A DNA stretch of 64,000 nt from Maratus speciosus. Taxonomy: Eukaryota; Arthropoda; Arachnida; Araneae; Salticidae. The stretch lies in the NCBI GenBank assembly GCA_963932465.1, contig OZ010786.1:531901073-531965072 (forward strand), written 5' to 3'. The notes beneath the pieces are model-generated. The model was given only the letters and a program-made list of their open reading frames with translations, had not been told where the DNA came from and ran no database searches. The position numbers were made by a program, and so were the translations under genes. Shown here in pieces: positions 44,387 to 57,663 of the stretch (position 1 is the first letter of the stretch; each line of letters starts with the position of its first letter).

Positions 44387-45540
44387 TTTGGCACCATTCA
44401 TTGAATCGCTCTAAATGTCTTTTTTTTCAATTTTTAACATACGTTCAGCAGGATCTTTTGTTTTCGGGGCAATTTTTCAGTAAGATATTTTGGCGCATTA
44501 GGAAATATAGTATGAAATGTTTCCGGTAAAAGAGTAATTTTTTTCAATGGGACAACTAATTTAGTTCCATCTGAGCATTTAATTATATCTTCTCTAACTA
44601 TGAAGCGCTCCTCAAAGTGCTTAATGCACACAACAGCAGTTGAACTGGGTATAAAATTTCCCTGGGTATATTATTTTTCTATATTTTCTATTTTCAGGAT
44701 CTGATGGGAATTTAAAAACAGTTGTGTATTCCTTAACATTGCCATAATTTGAATGGCAATTCGGTTGAAAAGCTTTTCCGGCCCATAGCTACAAATTAGA
44801 TAATATTTATTACTAATTGATATATTTAAATAAAAAAAATAATATTTATTAGTAATTAAGATATCTAAATAAAAAATTAAGATTAATGTTTCATATAGAT
44901 TTTTTTTATTATTTAAAGTTGAATTATATTTTAATAACGAAATTTCAAAATAAAAAAACGTTTGATATTTATTTTTTCAAATGATACTCATTAAATAATT
45001 TTTATTTCATCTGTCCATATGCATAACAAATCGGTAATAATAATGTTTTAATTCTTTCCGATTTATGTAAACTGAATAGAAAACAGAAATTCTAGACACA
45101 AAATAGAACAAAAAAGGGCTTAGACGGTATAGATATTTAAAATGCATTTTAAATAAAGAAATTAAAATAAGTACTTATTGATTTATGTCAATCCTTTATC
45201 CACAGAAAATGCACATTTTTAAAAACATCCTTATAACAGAACTTGTAGTACACATAGCTTAAAATTATCTAAAATTTACACGTAATACTAATGGCGATTG
45301 CTTCACCACGAGCACGAGCCAAAGGTTCATAGAGGGCAAAGTTGTCAGGTAAGTCAGTAGTGAGAGGAAATAGACAGATCTCATTTATGACTCATTTTTC
45401 CTGCTTGCGATCTTAAATAAGCCGTAAGAGAAGAAAGTTGTTTCGCGACGGCCCCGATAGATATTCCTTATCGTTAAAGTCGTCGATTTACATGACTTTG
45501 AATCGTCTACGTATGCAAAGAAAGGTAGAACTACCAGGGA

Positions 45541-45561
45541 TGACCGAGCTTAGCTCGGTCA
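45541..45561. repeat. Ten-bp hairpin next to the 143-bp array
   Basis: TGACCGAGCT-T-AGCTCGGTCA is a perfect inverted repeat with a one-base centre. It lies just before the satellite array and may mark the boundary of a repeat element. Confidence 0.65.
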
Positions 45562-45609
45562 AAATTAGCCATGTTTTCAATTCGATATTTTATTCTCACT
45601 CTATCATTC

Positions 45610-46930
45610 TTCCTGTTTAGATACAATTGGCATGATCCTGAGACATAGTGGCCCGAAAGGACCCTCTAACCGAATTTTTTTGAAGATGCGACCTAATCAA
45701 TGCTCTTCTCGAACCCGAAAACGATAGAATACAAAATTTAGTGAAAATCATTAAAGTCGTTTCACAGATAAAATAAGCCTGACCCACAATAATCCAAAAG
45801 GGCCCCACTAATATAAATTTATCGAACATGTGACCTATCCCAATGGTCTTCTCGTGCTGGAAAACCATGTAATAAAACATTTGTCAAAATCGTTTGCGTC
45901 GTTTTTTAGACACAATTATCTTGACCCACAGTGACCCTAAAATGACCCACTAATCGAATTTTCTCGAACACGTGAATTAGCCCAATGGTCTTCTCATGCT
46001 AAGAAACGATATAATACAAAATTTTGTCAAAACGTTTTAAGCCGTTTTTTAGATATAATTAGCTTGACCCACAGTGACCCCAAAATGACCCAGTAATCGA
46101 ATTTTCTCGAACGTGGCATTTAGCCCACACGTCTTTTCATGCCCAGAAACGGGATACTTCAAAAATTTGTCAAAATTGTTTGAGTCGTTTTTTAGATACA
46201 ATTAGCTTGACCCACAGTGACCCACAGTGACCTACAAATCGAATTTTCTCAGAAATGTGATTTCGCCCAATGGTCTTCTAATGCCCAGAAACGGTATAGT
46301 ACAAAAGTTTGTCAAAATTGTTTGATTCGTTTTTCAGATACGATTAGCTTGACCTAGAGTGACGCGATACAAAATGACCCACTAATAGATTTTTCTCGAA
46401 TATGTGACTTAGCCCACTGGTCATCTCATGCACAGAAGCGATACATTACAAAATTTTATCAAAATGTTTTGAGCCTTTTGTTTATTTAATTACCTTGCAC
46501 CTGACCCATTTCGACCCGAAATGACCCACAAATCGAATTTTCTTGAATATGCGACCAAACCCAATACGATGACATGCCCGAAAACGATAGATAGCAAAAT
46601 TTTGTCAAAATCGTTAGATCTGTTTTCTAGATAAATTTAGCTTTGCCCACAGTGACCCAAAAGTGACCCACTAATCGAAATTTCTCGAGCATTTGACCTA
46701 TCACAATAGTTTTCTCGTGCTCAGAAACGGTTTAATATAAAATTTATTCAAAATAGATTGATCCATTTTTTAGATATGATTAGCTTTACCCTGACACTTA
46801 TGACCCAAAATGACTCACTAATTGAATTTTATCGAAACCATGCGAAGCCCAATGATCTTCTCGTGCACGAAAATGGTAAAATACAAATTTTTGTCAAAAT
46901 AGTTAGAGCCATTTTTAAGATAAAATTTAC
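45610..46930 (+). repeat. Satellite array, period about 143 bp, about nine units
   Basis: The phrase CCCAATGGTCTTCTC (or a variant) lies at about 45701, 45846, 45988, 46131, 46273, 46420, 46564, 46698 and 46856. Each unit also shares AATTTTCTCGAA, ATACAAAATTTTGTCAAAA, TTTTTTAGATA.AATTAGCTT and GACCCACAGTGACCC. The array is noncoding and ends at an ACACACATACACA stretch near 46930. Confidence 0.88.
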
Positions 46931-49900
46931 ACACACATACACAATGTTTGCTCGTATTATAACGTAAGATATCTATATTGTAAATCTATATCTATATTGA
47001 TATAATATAAGATATATTCTTTACTTCACTATATTTTTTTTTCATCTGATTAAGCAGTGGAAGTTTCTCTAGTGTATTCTGAAAATCTTGGAAAGCGCTA
47101 CTTAATTTATGATTGATGGATAATTTCTCTTTCTTGTTTATAAAAGGGAATCTATCACTTTATTCAATGTAATTCAAATGGAAAAATAAAAAGCCTTTAT
47201 TTCCCATTGATTAACTTTACGTTTCCGTACTTTACATTTTTTTAACGTCAAAACTAAAGTCTAATAAACTAATGGAGGTAAAGAGTGTGAAAAATATGTA
47301 AATGAATGGTATATAAGTTTCTTAAAAGAAAACCCTCAGAGAAATGTTCTGACATAAATTGATCAAAAATATGCATAATTAATTTAAGCTATACGAATAT
47401 AAATATATTTTATAAATTCGTAGTAGTGTTTAGGAAGGAAAATGCAATTGTTCTTTTTGTATTTCTTATGAGATTGAAGTTATAATTGAAAGTTTGCCCC
47501 ATGAGATGAACATTTAACTAGCTAGATGACGAGATTTTACAAGTCATTGAATTTTAGCTAAAGTTCTGAAAACTTTTGCTCTAATGATGTTATATTTTGC
47601 GATAAAAAGTTTGGTTTAATCAATACGCTTAAGGCTACCTACAAGATAGGGATTGTGTGTGAAGACTGATTTACACAGTGGAGTTGGAACATTTTTTTTA
47701 AATCTTTATTTAGTTTAACGATTAAAAAAAGAACAAAACATAATAACATTTAATTAGAAAAGTAAAAATATTTTATTCAATGTTCTCTTTTCTTATAGAC
47801 TTATAAAATTTCACCGATAAATAAATATACTGATTATTATACTTTTAAACTTTATTGAAATTATCATGTTTTTTTTGACACGTGTAATAATAGTTTATTT
47901 AGTAATATATCTACTTAAATGATTTGCTACATTATTTTGAAAATTAATTTAATTTATTATTACAAATATGTATTTAAATTTCTCCAAATGGCCTAAACTG
48001 AATTAAGAAAAATAATTAAAAGGATCAGCGTAAACAAACTGGTAAATAAGTGTTGTATTATTTTATGTTTTTTAATAAGAAAATAAAAAATAATACTTAT
48101 TTGTGTAATATCTTTATTTTGAATCTTCGATATGACATTTTGGACATAACTAGAATTAATTATTTCAAATTTGTATTTTATTTTTTCACAAATACATAAA
48201 ATTCTTTTAAATAAAATTTACGTAATACATAATTAAATACATAGATTTCTATGAATGAATGTAAACTATTTTTGGTAGAATCAGCGACTGTTACATGACA
48301 TACGGATGCAAGCAAAACAGGTATATTTACCGAAACTAAGCAGATAGGTGTCAGAATGACTTCAGAAGATTGAATAAGTCTTTTTATAAAAATACAAATA
48401 ACAAATATTTCTGAATTTAAGTTAATCAAAAAATGTATTTCCATTTTTCTAGCTGAGGATAATCTATAGACATGCAAATTCCACTTTGTAAACGCGTGAC
48501 ATGTAAAAATGTATCCGGAATCGCTCTAGAGCTAAGTCCATGAACACTACTTCATGGAGTGAGGTGTGCATCACAGTAAAAATACTAGATATTGTAGATT
48601 CCACCAGAGAAAAAAAAATATGTGAAAAGAATTGGACTATATACGTAACCCATCTGTTGTTAGATTGTACATTCAGGAAATATTTATAGTATTTAGGATA
48701 TCCGTCGTCGTTCTGTCACGACACTTTCGCATGTATATTTCATCGAACTACCTCCATTGGTTAAAAAGGTACATTATGAAAAGTACGGTATTGGATACAG
48801 TTTAGGTAATTTTGTATGTTAAACAGATCAATCGTAGTTGATCCTCGTGCATAAAATAATAAATAATATCGATATATTTTCAATTATGAAGTATTATGTG
48901 GAAAAGCGCCACAAATAAACATTTTTTAATATAATCATGCTGTCAAGTGCTAAAGATGCTTCTTCCGTAAGCGAAAATCTTTTATAGAAAGCTTGGTGTA
49001 TGTGAAATTATGGAGAATTTCGTGTTCCAATCGGGTAGAAAAACGGGTTCTAATTTGGAAAAACGTTTCGCTTAAAGATTCCAACAATCAAAAGTACAAA
49101 TGGAGAATTTAAATACTGTTTAAATAAAAGAAAACACAAAAAAGTATATACGATTATTCTATGTAGCAAATTTTTATGCTAAATCTCATTTTGCTTAAAT
49201 TTATATCCAAAAGAAGAATTATGTTGAAATTTAAATTTATAGAATTTCTGTAATATGGTACCTAACAATCTTTAAAATAATTACTGAGAGAATTTCATGT
49301 TTGAATATTTTGTCAATTAATATAATAAATTACACGAGAATAAATGAACAATTTTTTTTTAATAGTTTACGATAACTAACAATAAATTATAGAGAAATTC
49401 GCAAATTAATACTCTGAATAATTTAAGAAATTCCAAAAATATTTTCTTATCTGATGTATTAAAAAAAAAAAAAAAATCTATAATACTTGTATCTTGGTAC
49501 ATTAAAATTATTTATGAAATATGCGCATGAATTTTTAACTTGAAAATTGAGTAATCGATTAAATAATATTTTAATTCATATATATTTTTTTAATAAATTT
49601 GCTTACCGTTGAAACTTGTTAAATTTTTGGAAAATTTTTTTTTTTAATTTTAAGAAACGTTTCATTACAATACTGTTACTTGTCAGATACTGTTCTACTA
49701 AAATATATTTTTTAATTTACACATTTCTTCGTATATCATTTTAAAACTTCGTAGCATTATTTCGTTAACTTATATTATGATGTTCATTTGCATAATGCTA
49801 AAAAAGCGTAAATCTTTGATATTAAAATTCAACATTAATGAAGCTGATTAACACTCAAGCACATGAAACCTCACACAGCAGTACTTAACTTACAATAAAG

Positions 49901-50631
49901 GATGTGCCAGCTAATTTTACATTAGCCTTTTTATAAAGCATATCTGCATTTTTTAAGGACATTATGAGAATTTCTAGATTACCGTAATTTATATTTTGAC
50001 ATTAGCTGGAAGGATAGAAGAAAAAAGCAAACATGTTAAATATTTTAATTATATACAAAGAAAACTCACGTTAATTTTAATTTTCAACAAAATAACATTA
50101 TCTTAGTAAACTAATTACGTAATTTGTTTATGAAATTTACCTCATGTAAATACAGGTATATAGCATATAAAAAAATACATGTATAGGCATATAGTATATA
50201 AATTCTATTATATGCTATATTAATTCGTGATTTAGGCCTCATACATTCAGAATTTTTATAGGATAATCATACAGTAGAATAGGGTGCTGTCTAAGGTAGA
50301 AAATGTACATATTTCAAAATGTAATTGGCGAAAAAAAATTTAAAGGTGAAAGTTAATTATATATATATCTTTTTCAAAGTTAAAAGGAAAACTGCAATTA
50401 TTAAAAATGATAAGGATCGATTAGACATTATGTTAAAATTAATGTCCATACTGCAGTTTTCCATAGCTGTTCTAAAATAAATAAAAGCATTAATTTTAAA
50501 TACTCAACATAATATAGGGAAAAAAGTAGTATAAAATAAATTTAAAAAAGTAAAATTAAAAGTATAATATGCTTTACTAAATATAGGCATCGGATTGTAA
50601 AGTGGGTATGACGATTTTTCCTTTATAGGTC
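46931..50631. other. Long AT-rich stretch, no gene seen
   Basis: No coding region, RNA gene or bounded repeat could be supported. The short minus frame 48178-48477 is AT-driven and lacks motifs. Confidence 0.4.
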
Positions 50632-51687
50632 TACACTGTCAGTTAAATAAAAGTTTCCCTCGTGTCCATACGGTATTACGTTGTTCTATTTTGAGTTAAT
50701 CTGAATACTATTTTGACATTCTTTAATTTTAATAATGTAGAAAATGTCTCGAACATTTTTGCTTCTTTCATTTTACAAATTTTTGTATGTATTGGTATAT
50801 GTTACTTCCTATGAATTGGCTCTATATATCCTTACTTGTGCGAATTAATATGAAATTCCCTGCCTTATCCAGACATCACATTGCGTCCGATAAGTTTATT
50901 AAGGATACGCTGTGTAGTTGAAAGACGTAATTTAACCGCTGTTGGATTTAAGCTAATTTAGGAATATTTCAATTCAAAGAGTGGCGAACAAGTATCGTCT
51001 TCCGATTGGTAAATTTCATTTATTTAATAAAGGATGCCCACTGCGCTTCGGTTTAATTTATATATTTTTTGTAAATTTACTTCGCATCAATGCGAGGTTA
51101 TTATAAAGTATGATTACTATCGGTTTCATCCGTTCAGTGCATAATCCAAAAAAAAAAAAAAAAAAAAAAAAAAATACGGAGTGTCAGCAAATTTAGTTAA
51201 GATGTTTTAGTTTAATTCCGTAATATTTTCTACTCTGCCCGCTGTCATGTTTAATGATTTTGATCCGGATAAAAAATGAATTTTTTAACATCAAAAGTTC
51301 CCAGAGGGACTTCTACAATGTAAAAATCTGTAATTCTACAGATGTAAAGTTACAGGAATCTATATGCTTACTAAACTTTTATCTGTTCCAAAAAACAAGT
51401 AAATCTACAAAACCAGTTTTTAAGCTACCGAAATCCGCAGTTTTACAAAATAATCTACTAAAATTACAGCAATCTTATTAAAATATTATCTGTAATCCGG
51501 ATGTCAGTTACGTAAAAAGTCTATTCATCCCAGTTTCAGAAAAAAAAAAAAAATTCTTAGTAACCTTACAGATCTTTTGATTTCTGCGCAAAAGTGTATC
51601 AGTTACATGAATTTACATAAAAAGTTCTTGGAATCCCAGTTTCCTAAAAAAATTTAGTAACATTACTGATTTTTCTTTACAGTGTAT
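50632..51687. mobile_element. Weak candidate TIR element
   Basis: TACACTGTCAGTTAAATAAA at the left and, as reverse complement, TACACTGTAAAGAAAAATCA at the right share the TACACTGT start and an A-rich continuation. The segment near the right end (51290-51690) has repeated TTACAGAT and CAGTTTCNTAAAAAAA phrases. An A-run of about 30 lies at 51148-51174. The evidence is short end similarity only. Confidence 0.25.
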
Positions 51688-54600
51688 GTTCTACGTACTT
51701 GATCTCCTCATCAGAGCAGTCCCTTTTAAGCTTCCAAATTTAGTTAACGTATAATTACCTCTTCGATAGTTTAAAAATTTTGAAAAAGAAATTCGCAATA
51801 AACCACACTTCATTCACAATAATCTTAATTTTTGAGATGATATGAACAGTCTCTTGCTGCACCACATTTTAATCAATCAACTTGAATCATTTCAAAAAAA
51901 TAATAGTTGCATATTTTCCAGAGTGTGAATTTTCTAAATACTAATATCTAGCCTCTCAGTTAAAATAAAAAAAGGTAAGCTATGTATGTGCATAATTTTC
52001 ATTTTATTTTCAATGGATGTCTATGCAATAAAAATTCATACATCTTTATAAACAGCTAATGATATCACTATCTTTAAATTGAAAAAAAAATAATATTTAT
52101 GTTTCATTGTTCTAGCTTAAGTGTAGTATGGGTTATATAAGTCAATGCTTGAACGGCAGTTGTAAAAGTGCTTCCGTCCGCTGCTGTGACGCAAACAATT
52201 TTTATGTATCTTAACCCTCGAAATTAAAAATAATAAAAATTCTACTTTAATGTATTCATAGTAAAATAGTACAAATGATTTTATGTAAGCACTATCCATG
52301 TCTTAAAGTAAATTCTCTAAACAGACCTTAAGTTGATGTGTTTTTAAGATCATATCAAAATTCCTTTCGATTTTACATGTCTACATGTAGTGAAATATTG
52401 TGGGTTCGGGCTCAGGCCGGCCGGGAAAGCATACCAAATTGCGTAAGATCAACAAGCCCAGAACAGTCTCAAATATTGGAGAAAGAAAAATTACGATTTA
52501 CGAAAGATTCGTGATGCATATTTTCTAGTTTAACTAGTACGCTTTGTGAAATATTTTCCACTATTGAAACAAAAGGACGACTGTAATGCAATTTACTTGA
52601 ATTTCTGTATCAACAGCTCGGGCTTTATCATGTTAATCACTCCCTGTGATAATAATCTGGCGTAATAATAATTTTCTTAAATTCAGTTATATATTTTAGT
52701 TCAGACACAGTTAGAAACACATTTAGATCTTGAAACCTCTTCAAACCTATTTGCGTGTGACATTGTTGTAGAACTGCTACAGCCTCTACAACATATATGT
52801 AAAACCGTTCAAAGAGCAGTGCTGTGTCAGAAATTACTTTTTTCATAGAATTAATGGAATCAGATAAGGTCGAGTTTGCAATTTTGATATGATTTTGTAT
52901 TTTTTAAGATGGGGCACATTTGACAGTTATTGCACTAAAAAACTAATTCAGATATTTTATCAACGATTTTTGAAACTAAAATTCTTGTTACAGTATAATG
53001 CCATATGCAAAAGTTATTAAGAATTATTGCATAAAGTAGATCGTTTTGCCATGCATTATTAATTGTGTACAGTTGTTAATAATGCATTCATTTATGAAAC
53101 ACGTGGCAAATATTTAGTATTTTTATTCGGGAGGAGAAAAACATACAAGCGTTTTAGAAAAAAACATAATCTGATGATAATGAAATATATTTTTATTGTT
53201 CAGAGGGCACATAAATCCAAAAGCATTATACTGCATTATATTCCAACAAATCTAGAAACGTTTTATAGACACATTCTAGTATACACACATTGTGTCATAT
53301 AGACACATGGAGCAAATTTATTGTTCTATATACAAGGCATATAATATTAAAAGTATGTAGTTTTGAGTTATGTTTCATAGGTAGAGATAAAAAAGAGTTG
53401 TCAGAAGAACATTAGATAACTTAGCAGCTAAATATTCGTATAATTTCCCTTAAATTTTAATATACTTCTCTTTAAAATAATTATAGTAAAGTCTTTTGGT
53501 TAGTCAAATGTATGTACAATGTACATTGTACATGCATGTATGGGAGATGGGGTCATATATGACCAATTCACATAAGTGTTTTTTTTTTTTCATAACTGGG
53601 TTAATTTACATAAACAAAAACTACTCAATACGGTAAACAGAACCTTTTTTTACAAATGATATTTTTATTAACATCACCTTTATAGTTCTTCCTACTTTTT
53701 TGAATTGTTGTAGAAATTAAAAAAAAATGTTTCACATGTGCGCCACAGGCGGGGTAGTTATGAACACACTTGGGGAACGTGTAAACACAAGGAAAAAAAT
53801 CCTTTGACATGCTTTTTATTCTACTATTCATTTGTCATCATAATCTTTAGTTATATTATCTGCTAAATTCGCCATAAATAATATATATATATATATATGT
53901 GTATACTTCTCTATTTTCTGTGTAATATGTTTAAGCAAAAGATTACAAAATGAAAATAAGTAGATTTTCGGGGGAAGAAGAGGCTTAGATGATTGATTAA
54001 ATATTGCAGCAATAAAATAAAAAATAATGAAGTTAATTTGGAAAAAAAATTAAAGCTTTTAAATTTTGCTTAGGGGTTTTTGTTTAGGGGGGATTTTATA
54101 GAGGGGTCATTCAGATAATATTTATCGGATATCTGACCCAGTGCGAAATATTCTCACCCCTGTATTTGCCATATTTACTTCTAAATTATTGATAAAGAAG
54201 GGTTTTTAAGTGATTTTCTTTTTTTAAATATCGGCAATAAGCCCCCTAAATATAACTTCTTTTGCTTTTGAGAGAGAGACGGTTGGCTTACAATCAGGGT
54301 TTTACGGTAGTTATCATTTTAAAAAAATTACTTTGTTAAAATATTACGAATACCTATCTTCATTCAAAGCATCATATATATAGTTGTTTTATAGTTGGAA
54401 GTAAGCCATCATTGCAAGTTTGGAACAAAAGCAATAGACAAATTTGAAAAGTTTTTTAACTTAATAATGTTTGTATTAACAATTCATAAAAAATATTGTT
54501 GTAAACCGTTTAGTAAAATAATTTTTAACACTTATTGTATTTTAGAAATCATTAAATTTATTTAATTTACAATTTATCGTAAACCTTTATGTACTTGATG

Positions 54601-55640
54601 ACTGATGTGTTTGTGGAAATTTTAATACAAAATCAAATTTGTATGACGGGAGTGTTTGTTTTTCAGGAAATTTACAGATGTTGGAGTAGACAGTATTTCT
54701 CATGAAGGCTGAGTTACATTAATAAATAATTAAATTTTCTTAATTTTAGAAAAAAACTTTATTAAAATTATTTAATAGTATTCAAAGTAATTGTTAAAAC
54801 ATTAAAATTGAAATAAATTAATAAATAAATAGAAATATCCTTATCAAGCTGGAACTGAGATTTAACTTTTCTGATCTGTAAACAGTGTTTTGGCTAGTGA
54901 GGATAAACAAAATGTCAAAGAGCTTCAAAAAAACTTTACCATATGTCGTCACGTGCTGCAATCTTTGATATTTTTTCCAGATAAAATAATTATAATAACT
55001 ATTAAAAAATTGTAATGTTCACATCTCCCCTATGTTCACATGTTCTCGTGCTGAAAGTGACACCTCCATACAGGGTTACACGACAGAGTAATGGTTAGTA
55101 CAATTAGACAAATTATTACCCCGTACTGCGTTGTGAAAGGACAAATGAGGTAATATAAATTAATAATAAAAAAGAGAGAGTTTGGAGATTAATTTTGGTA
55201 AATAACACAAGAACGCCTTATTTAACGCTCTAACCTGACACTTAAGATTCGAATATTTATGTACAAAAAAACATATTTAATTTTGAAATTTTCCAATTTT
55301 AAATTATCAATACAAATAAAATTCATTATAATCTGAAAAGGAAAGAATAAAAGAATAATTCAAATAATACACAAAAAATGAACGAATATAATAATTTTTT
55401 TATTTTCAAACATATAAGATTCATATTTCAAATGTCTTTTTTTAATTGTTTCAAGATTATTCTTCATATCATTATACATCTCATGAAACTTTTATAAATG
55501 AAATATTAATCCACATTATAAACGTAAGTCTTCCCACTTTTTTGATTCAGGTTTTAATGAAAATCCCTATTTATAACTGCTTACAGCACAGATCCAAATA
55601 TAACAGGCTTCATAGTCAAAATACTGATGAATTTCTATTT
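51688..55640. other. AT-rich stretch, no gene seen; palindromes inside
   Basis: No gene supported. It includes a 22-bp perfect palindrome ATGTACAATGTACATTGTAC(AT) at 53512-53533 and a 14-bp palindrome GGTCATATATGACC at 53551-53564. A TA run lies at 53879-53898. Confidence 0.4.
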
Positions 55641-55642
55641 GA

Positions 55643-55697
55643 ATATTATTATTATTACTATTCTTCTTCTTCTTCTTCTTATTATTATTATTATTAG
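55643..55697. repeat. ATT/CTT microsatellite
   Basis: Consecutive ATT, TTC and ATT triplet runs. They create tyrosine- or asparagine-rich frames on both strands that are not genes. Confidence 0.9.
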
Positions 55698-56390
55698 AAA
55701 CATTTAATGGGTTAATAATACGTATAAGAGTTAAATTTGGAATATAAGAATAAATCATGTAAAGTAAAATATGTACATTTTGATAATATAAAATAAAAAA
55801 TTGTCATGATTAAAATGAAGATAATTATAAAATATTCTCACAAAATAACTTTGAAGAGTTTGATGCTCATTTCGGGTGAACTCGAGTATCCTTGTGATAT
55901 ATTAATTAAATGTCCATCAAAACACAATAAGTTCATGATTGTCTATCTGATTTGCATATATAGTTTATCTCACTGAGTTATATTCCACCAATAATTCCAG
56001 AGTCATTGAACTTGAATTAGGAGAGAATCTTACGATATCAATCCGGATTTTACGGAAGGAGTTTTCTTCTCGGAGTCACTTGCTTCGATAAGTGCCGCTT
56101 GGATATGAATATTCTTCGTGTTATGTTTTTTCAGGTTTACCACAAAATCTGATTCATTTTGAATTTAAATTTCTAGAAGTCATCCCTGCATACTTCATCA
56201 TTCAGAGATTTCATTACCGCATCGAGCTAGGAGATCTTCCTATCATTCTATAACTATGCAAAATTGAATGATATGTTATATATTATATCGTATTTAAATA
56301 TATATATATATAGCTAACAGTGCAAATCGTATTAAATTCCATTCAGCAGAACACATGTTATAAGCAGCTCGAAGAAAATGTCCATTTTCA

Positions 56391-56428
<38 letters not shown>

Positions 56429-56990
56429 GATAAAATAATCCTTAGTTGAGAATATCAAAGAGCAATATTCAAATTTGAATTTTTGTGTATATACCAATTT
56501 TATGAAACGCATGGTGTTACCAACCAATATATAGCATGCGTAGAAACCAGTATTCTATAACTGTACACATAGAATATTCAATAATATAGGTGACATTTTC
56601 ATTTTTTCCCCTCTAAGGCTAATGTCAGGCGAATGTCTATTTGTACGATTTTTGTTTCAACACGAAAAAAAAACCCTGCTAGCGAAAGTGTCATGTTGAA
56701 GTGTCATGTCACTTTTTTATGTTGATTCAAAAAGCGTGCAAATAGATGTTCGTATGTGATTAGCCTAAGACTACTCTTTTCAATATAAAATCCGACTAAA
56801 TGTGTTTCATGCCGATCCATCAACTCTATCAAGTTCATCTAAATCAATTTTAAATTCTGTATACGCTAAAATTTTCTTGAAAAGTTTCCAAACCCTTATG
56901 AACTTTATTTAATCTCAGAGATGCGATGTATTTGCATTTAAAACTTCGACCTTTCAGACATATAAAGGGAATTTCCATATAACAATGTAC
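55698..56990. other. Unassigned, with a TA microsatellite
   Basis: Contains a TA run at about 56393-56425 and a shorter one at 56299-56312. Around 56620-56770 two phrases (GCGAATGTCTATTTGTACG and, inverted, CGTGCAAATAGATGTTCGTA) form an inverted repeat about 130 bp apart that may be a small MITE (56615-56765). No gene seen. Confidence 0.45.
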
Positions 56991-57663
56991 AGTAGAACCT
57001 CGATTATCCGAAGTAATTGAGACTACCCTCTTTCGGAAAATCGAAATTTTCGAATAATCGCGAAAGCTTCAATTTTAAGATTAACGAGAAATATATCATA
57101 TATTCCTTATTATGGTAACTTAAGTACTTAATAAAAATAAAGCAATAGCAAAATAGAAACAAGAATATATTACCTGAACTTTAATTCTGAAATTAAGTAC
57201 CTTTTACATATATCACAAGGGTTTGAAAAAATGTTTTGTTTGTCGCAGTTTCAATTGCATTTGCTTTAAAGCTCTATAACGGAGTTTTTTTTTATATTAT
57301 TAGCTCACCAGTATCACAGTCTTTCTGCTGCTCCAGCCATGCCAAAACCTTTTGTAAAACATACAAATGCTTCAGAATTGCTAATTTGTCGTTTTCTTTG
57401 TTCCACATCCACACCGCAGCTTACGGGAACTCAGGTTAAATTCAAAGGAACTCTAAAAAAGGAGATTGAAAATATTTATATATACTCGAAGTTCGGAAAG
57501 GACCACTTGCACACAAGGAATATGATAGTTAAAAAAAAAGCTTTCACAATGGCTTTTACACGCAAGAATGTTATAGTAACAGAAAAAAAAGCTTTAAAAA
57601 AGGATTTCGGTTAACCGAGAGTTTCGGTTAAAAGAGTTTCGGATAAAAGAGATCTTACTATAT
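56991..57663 (-). mobile_element. Tigger-type (pogo) transposon relic
   Basis: The right end on the minus strand carries the classical Tigger-like terminus, read here on the plus strand as CAGTAGAACCTCGATTATCC at 56991. The other side, around 57615-57660, has repeated TTTCGGTTAA and TTTCGGATAA motifs that decay into the opposite end. The interior holds only the last part of a transposase. Most of the element is deleted. Confidence 0.7.
57236..57400 (-). pseudogene. Tigger-type transposase C-terminal fragment
   Basis: On the minus strand the frame reads VLQKVLAWLEQQKDCDTGEL (about 57365-57306) and then LKLRQTKHF near 57236. The WLEQQKDCD block and the QTKI/QTKH ending are typical of the extreme C-terminus of jerky/Tigger transposases. 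DNA-binding and DDE parts are missing. Plus-strand frames here are shadows. Confidence 0.7.

Larger units (their letters stand above)
40738..44786 (-). pseudogene. THAP-domain P-type transposase, broken
   Basis: Read from right to left. The likely start ATG is at 44786. The THAP domain is split by a frameshift right after it, with FKFPSDPENR (about 44700) and then CIKHFEERF (about 44628) and a terminal FPNAPKYLT. The first zinc-binding cysteine appears to be lost. Further blocks are at 44102-44296 and about 43640-43560. After the nested insertion come VLEKLHECGFTIFSLISNN (about 41840) and FDCVHIIKAVRNN (about 41655), the block around the second catalytic aspartate of P/THAP9-type transposases. 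ERQNVKYPLNVFDE (about 41453) is next, and the C-terminal part contains YARFGQYRHISGGNYNIS (40735-41040). An intact protein would bind the ends through THAP and cut DNA. At least four frame disruptions make this copy dead. Confidence 0.85.
39220..45456 (-). mobile_element. P-superfamily DNA transposon, 6.2 kb, inactive
   Basis: The ends are CAGGGCCGTCGCGAAAAAAC at the left and, as reverse complement, CGGGGCCGTCGCGAAACAAC at the right. The inverted repeat continues to about 33 bp through TTCTCTTACGG. The 7-bp sequence ATAGATA directly abuts both ends (39213-39219 and 45457-45463), a target duplication close to the 8 bp typical of P elements. Internally, on the minus strand, there is a THAP zinc-finger domain followed by scattered transposase blocks. 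Terminal CA, the THAP domain and the target-duplication size together support the P superfamily. It is inactivated by stops, frameshifts and a nested insertion. Confidence 0.88.

Noticed and set aside
55446..55758. Tyrosine- or asparagine-rich frames on both strands
   Set aside because: Caused by the triplet microsatellite.
56294..56527. Frame with Tyr-Ile repeats
   Set aside because: Caused by the TA microsatellite.
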